Assembly: GCA_903871575.1 (NCBI GenBank)
Contig: CAIQHJ010000080.1
Span: 1-41,283, forward strand
DNA from: an uncultured Bacteroidota bacterium
Lineage (GTDB): Bacteria; Bacteroidota; Bacteroidia; Chitinophagales; Chitinophagaceae
Reading direction: 5' to 3'
Length of the DNA stretch: 41,283 nucleotides
The notes below the pieces were generated by a model, which was not told the DNA's origin, did not search any database, and saw only the letters and a program-made list of their open reading frames with translations. The translations under genes were made by a program, and so were the position numbers. Shown in pieces: positions 38,311-41,283 of the stretch (positions within the stretch are counted from its first letter, which is position 1; every line of letters starts with the position of its first letter).

Positions 38311-41283
38311 TTGAAACAAGGCTACTTATTTATTTTATTGGTTTTTTTTGCAGCGCAAGCCTGGGCAGGTATCGCTATGCCTTCAAATCTGTTGTCTTTG
38401 TCTACATATGATACAATTCCCCAACAACAACGAGTTGATATAAAAAATACAATTCAACAGTTTCAAGCCAATGTAAACAGGGCTGCTCCTTGCGGCATTT
38501 TAATTGACCCAACATTTCCTGCATTTCCAAGTGTTTGTAAAGGATCACCGGCACCAGCTTTGCCTCTAATTTCTACCAATGGTATCACCGGTACTTGGTC
38601 GCCCGCAGCCATCAACAACTTGCAAACCGCAACCTATGTTTTTACACCAGATGCCAACCAATGTGCCAATAGTTTTTCAATTGTCATAACAGTCATTGAG
38701 CCACCCATTACCTACCCGCGTCGTACCAATCCTACCTGTTCAAACAATTGCAATGGCAATGCCTCAGTAGACGTTGTTGGCGGATTGCCTCCTTACAGTT
38801 TTGCTTGGAGCAATGGAGGCGCTACACAAACCATTACGAATCTTTGTATAGGTACATACACCGTTGTAGTTACAGACGCCAATGGTTGCAGCTCAAATGC
38901 TTTCACACCGGTTACGACTAGTTGCTTTCAAATACAAAGTATTTTGGTAGATGGCTGTTCGCCAAATGAATGGGAAGAAGAGATGGTGTTTTTTCAAATC
39001 GGTCAATCACCCATCAATACGTCGAGTTTAAATGTAACTTGGCCAACTTTCACCTCATCGGGAGGCACAACAGACCCATGGAATGGGCTTTGTCAAAATC
39101 CAACTTTCATTGCCAATGTAAATGCTACCATAACTGGCGGCGGCCTGTTGATTCCTGTTCCTGCTGGCGGTACAATTCCTGCCAATGCGAATGCTGTTTT
39201 AATTACAACCAATACAACAACAGCCAGTACAACCAGTTTTGCAAATTTGTCCGATACATTATATGTGTTGTTTCAATGTGCTGGAAATTCAGTAGGTCAT
39301 TTTGGAAATACCGCAGCCACTATCCGAACATTGATGATGAGTTTTGGTGCAGGATGTACACAATCAGTAAACTACATTCCCAATAGTCTTCCTGGTGGCA
39401 ACGGCGCCTATGTTAACTATGATGTAAATGGAACACCAACCTACTTAAACTATGGATGTAACATTCCAAATAGTATTCAAGGAAATCAGGCCATATTAAC
39501 GGCACCTGCGCCAACCGCGCCATCTTTCGACAGCATTCCACCAGTTTGTAGAGGAACAGTGCCACCACCGTTACAATTGCCTTCCATCAACACACCACCC
39601 ATTACAGGTACTTGGTCGCCGGCAGTTATCAATACCACAAATGCAGGAACGTATAATTATATTTTCACGCCTTCAATTGGAACTTGTGCAACAACAAAAA
39701 TCTTGCGCATAACCATTATGCCATATACCAGAACCAGCACCACAAGGATAGCTTGTGACTCAACCATTTGGAACGGAACGACCTACACTTCGAGCGGCAC
39801 CTATGTCCGCAATTACAACAATGCAGCCGGATGTCCATCTGCCGATACTTTGCGACTCACCATAAACAATTCCGTTATCAATAGCACAACAATTGATATT
39901 TGTCAGAACCAGCTACCATACATATGGAATGGCCAACCTTACAATACAACAGGCGTTTACTCGGATACGTTATCAACCGTATTTGGTTGTGATTCTATTT
40001 TGAAATTAATATTAAATGTGCACCCAACGTACAACGTAAATGTGGCTGCTTATACCTGCAATGGAGTGTCCTACAACTTGCCATGGGGAGGCACCGCATC
40101 CACCGCAGGCGTTTACACACATACTTATAATTCCGTTTTTGGGTGCGACAGTACCGTAAATATCAACTTGACATTCAGCAATATTGATGCGAATGCAGAT
40201 GTCATTATTTGTAATGGAAACAATACACAACTCAATGCTACGGGATCAGCAGGCCTAACATACAATTGGTTTCCAACCAATGGATTATCTAACCCAAACA
40301 TTTCTAATCCGGTGGCATCTCCATCGGCCACTACCACCTATCGAGTAACAAGTCAAATCAGGTTGAACAATCTGATTGAGAATGGTGATTTTTCGCAAGG
40401 GTTTTCAAATTTTTCATCTGGGTATAGCTTCATACCATTTAGTATACCAAATACTACAGAGGGAGAATGTACAGTTGGCAATACACCTATCTCCTGGAAT
40501 CCCGGCTTTTTTCCTTGTAGTGATCATACCACGGGTAACGGAAATATGTTTTTGGTAAATGGATCACCTATTCCCAACGAAAGTATTTATTGTCAAACCA
40601 TTAATGTTACACAAAACACCACATATGCATTTAGTTCATGGTTGATGAACCTCAATTCAGTAAATCCTGCAATACTTCAGTTTTCTATAAACAATGTTTT
40701 GCTGGGATCTACATTTTCTTCAACAGGAACTTGCAATTGGGAAGAATTTTTTAGCACTTGGAACTCGGGTAATAACACCACTGCAGAGATTTGTATTGTT
40801 AATCAAAATACACAAATCAGTGGCAATGATTTTGCCTTGGATGAATTAAGCTTTACTGCATTGTGCACAGTAACAGATTCGGTAACGGTAACTGTATTGC
40901 CTACTTATACCAATTCGATTAACGCCACTATTTGTCAAGGTCAACAGTATGCATTGCCTTGGGGCGGAACGGCAACAACAACAGGTGTTTATACACACAA
41001 TTATTTTACAGTAGACGGTTGCGATAGTGTGCTCAATATTTCATTAACGGTAAATGCGGTGGGTAATCAATCAACCAATATTACCAACTGCGAAAACTAC
41101 ACTTGGAATGGAACGACTTATACTTCGAGTGGCAATTATTTATACAACTACACCAACGGAAACGGATGCGCATCAACTGATACGCTGCATTTGATTGTCA
41201 ATTATGGAACACATAATTCGTTTAACCAAACTCAATGTGAAAGCTATACTTGGAATGGAACGACTTACACTTCGAGTGGCAAT
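38311..41283 (+). CDS. Large repetitive secreted protein, SprB repeat (3' end off the window)
   Basis: An open frame of 991 codons to the window edge. It starts at a TTG (38311), because a stop lies at 38266 and no ATG precedes the signal peptide LKQGYLFILLVFFAAQAWAG. Domains visible: paired ITGTWSPA modules near 91 and 431; an SprB-type repeat near 142-193 (GGLPPYSFAWSNGGATQTIT, VVVTDANGC); a cysteine-containing domain near 210-390; short repeats of the WNGTTYTSSG...GC type at 487, 932 and 981, with related LPWGGTA...GVYTH modules near 590 and 883; a galactose-binding-like domain near 688-850 (LIENGDFSQGF). Gliding or adhesion proteins of this build are exported by the type IX system through a C-terminal signal, which would lie beyond the window. 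Confidence 0.8.
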   Translation, partial: MKQGYLFILLVFFAAQAWAGIAMPSNLLSLSTYDTIPQQQRVDIKNTIQQFQANVNRAAPCGILIDPTFPAFPSVCKGSPAPALPLISTNGITGTWSPAAINNLQTATYVFTPDANQCANSFSIVITVIEPPITYPRRTNPTCSNNCNGNASVDVVGGLPPYSFAWSNGGATQTITNLCIGTYTVVVTDANGCSSNAFTPVTTSCFQIQSILVDGCSPNEWEEEMVFFQIGQSPINTSSLNVTWPTFTSSGGTTDPWNGLCQNPTFIANVNATITGGGLLIPVPAGGTIPANANAVLITTNTTTASTTSFANLSDTLYVLFQCAGNSVGHFGNTAATIRTLMMSFGAGCTQSVNYIPNSLPGGNGAYVNYDVNGTPTYLNYGCNIPNSIQGNQAILTAPAPTAPSFDSIPPVCRGTVPPPLQLPSINTPPITGTWSPAVINTTNAGTYNYIFTPSIGTCATTKILRITIMPYTRTSTTRIACDSTIWNGTTYTSSGTYVRNYNNAAGCPSADTLRLTINNSVINSTTIDICQNQLPYIWNGQPYNTTGVYSDTLSTVFGCDSILKLILNVHPTYNVNVAAYTCNGVSYNLPWGGTASTAGVYTHTYNSVFGCDSTVNINLTFSNIDANADVIICNGNNTQLNATGSAGLTYNWFPTNGLSNPNISNPVASPSATTTYRVTSQIRLNNLIENGDFSQGFSNFSSGYSFIPFSIPNTTEGECTVGNTPISWNPGFFPCSDHTTGNGNMFLVNGSPIPNESIYCQTINVTQNTTYAFSSWLMNLNSVNPAILQFSINNVLLGSTFSSTGTCNWEEFFSTWNSGNNTTAEICIVNQNTQISGNDFALDELSFTALCTVTDSVTVTVLPTYTNSINATICQGQQYALPWGGTATTTGVYTHNYFTVDGCDSVLNISLTVNAVGNQSTNITNCENYTWNGTTYTSSGNYLYNYTNGNGCASTDTLHLIVNYGTHNSFNQTQCESYTWNGTTYTSSGN

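Noticed and set aside
38970-39386. Plus-strand ORF of 138 codons in another frame of the adhesin
   Set aside because: The frame with signal peptide, SprB repeat and modules runs uninterrupted through it. The alternative reading is cysteine/asparagine-rich noise.

Overview
The window looks like chromosomal DNA of an AT-rich member of the Bacteroidota, probably near Chitinophagaceae/Saprospiria. The pointers are: upstream boxes matching TAnnTTTG (the Bacteroidota -7 element), few Shine-Dalgarno sequences, families concentrated in this phylum (TIGR02757, DUF2911, DUF2721, PaaZ with a DUF1569 neighbour, short-LID adenylate kinase, SprB repeats), and many small secreted proteins or lipoproteins of unknown function. 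I saw no rRNA, tRNA, prophage, transposase or CRISPR array. The genus is inference.

Layout. 1-2.3 kb (minus strand): 5' part of paaZ (phenylacetate catabolism), a DinB-like protein, adk. 2.5-4.2 kb: a PLP aminotransferase and two small unknown genes. 4.3-7.4 kb: a small glycan-type group (GT-B glycosyltransferase, GT2 glycosyltransferase with an extra C-terminal domain, CmcI-like methyltransferase). 7.6-9.4 kb: inositol-phosphatase-family enzyme and thiL. 9.4-11.0 kb: three unknown exported proteins. 11.3-14.8 kb: XRE regulator, S41 peptidase lipoprotein, carbon-nitrogen hydrolase, DUF2911 protein. 14.9-17.9 kb: asnB and a transsulfuration PLP enzyme. 18.3-21.5 kb: TIGR02757 protein, small conserved protein, fumarylacetoacetase-family protein and flavin reductase. 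22.0-26.0 kb: lysS and a dipeptidyl peptidase IV. 26.0-28.3 kb: ArsC-like protein, aldo/keto reductase, ArsR-type regulator, DUF2721 protein. 28.4-33.3 kb: TMTC-like TPR membrane protein, small membrane protein, GH13 lipoprotein, unknown secreted protein. 33.5-37.9 kb: an EmrA-EmrB-TolC type efflux operon (minus strand) with a trailing secreted protein. 38.3 kb to the right edge: the 5' part of a large repetitive secreted surface protein, probably a type IX secretion substrate.

The most unusual structure is a dispersed non-coding element. A 70-bp core with two conserved flanks and a 16-bp divergent middle occurs seven times in about 10 kb: three tandem copies (period 133-134 bp) at 17908-18244, three tandem copies in the opposite orientation (period 135 bp) at 21570-21909, and one 78-bp form at 27401-27478. 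The two triplets bracket a four-gene block as inverted repeats. I recognise no named family for it.

Most genes are housekeeping or metabolic and do not form one pathway. Functional coupling is visible in the efflux operon, the glycan group, the aldo/keto reductase-ArsC-like pair and the fumarylacetoacetase-flavin reductase pair. Several genes appear to use non-ATG starts (TTG at 4315 and 38311, GTG at 32304, and possibly ATT/ATC near 18333).
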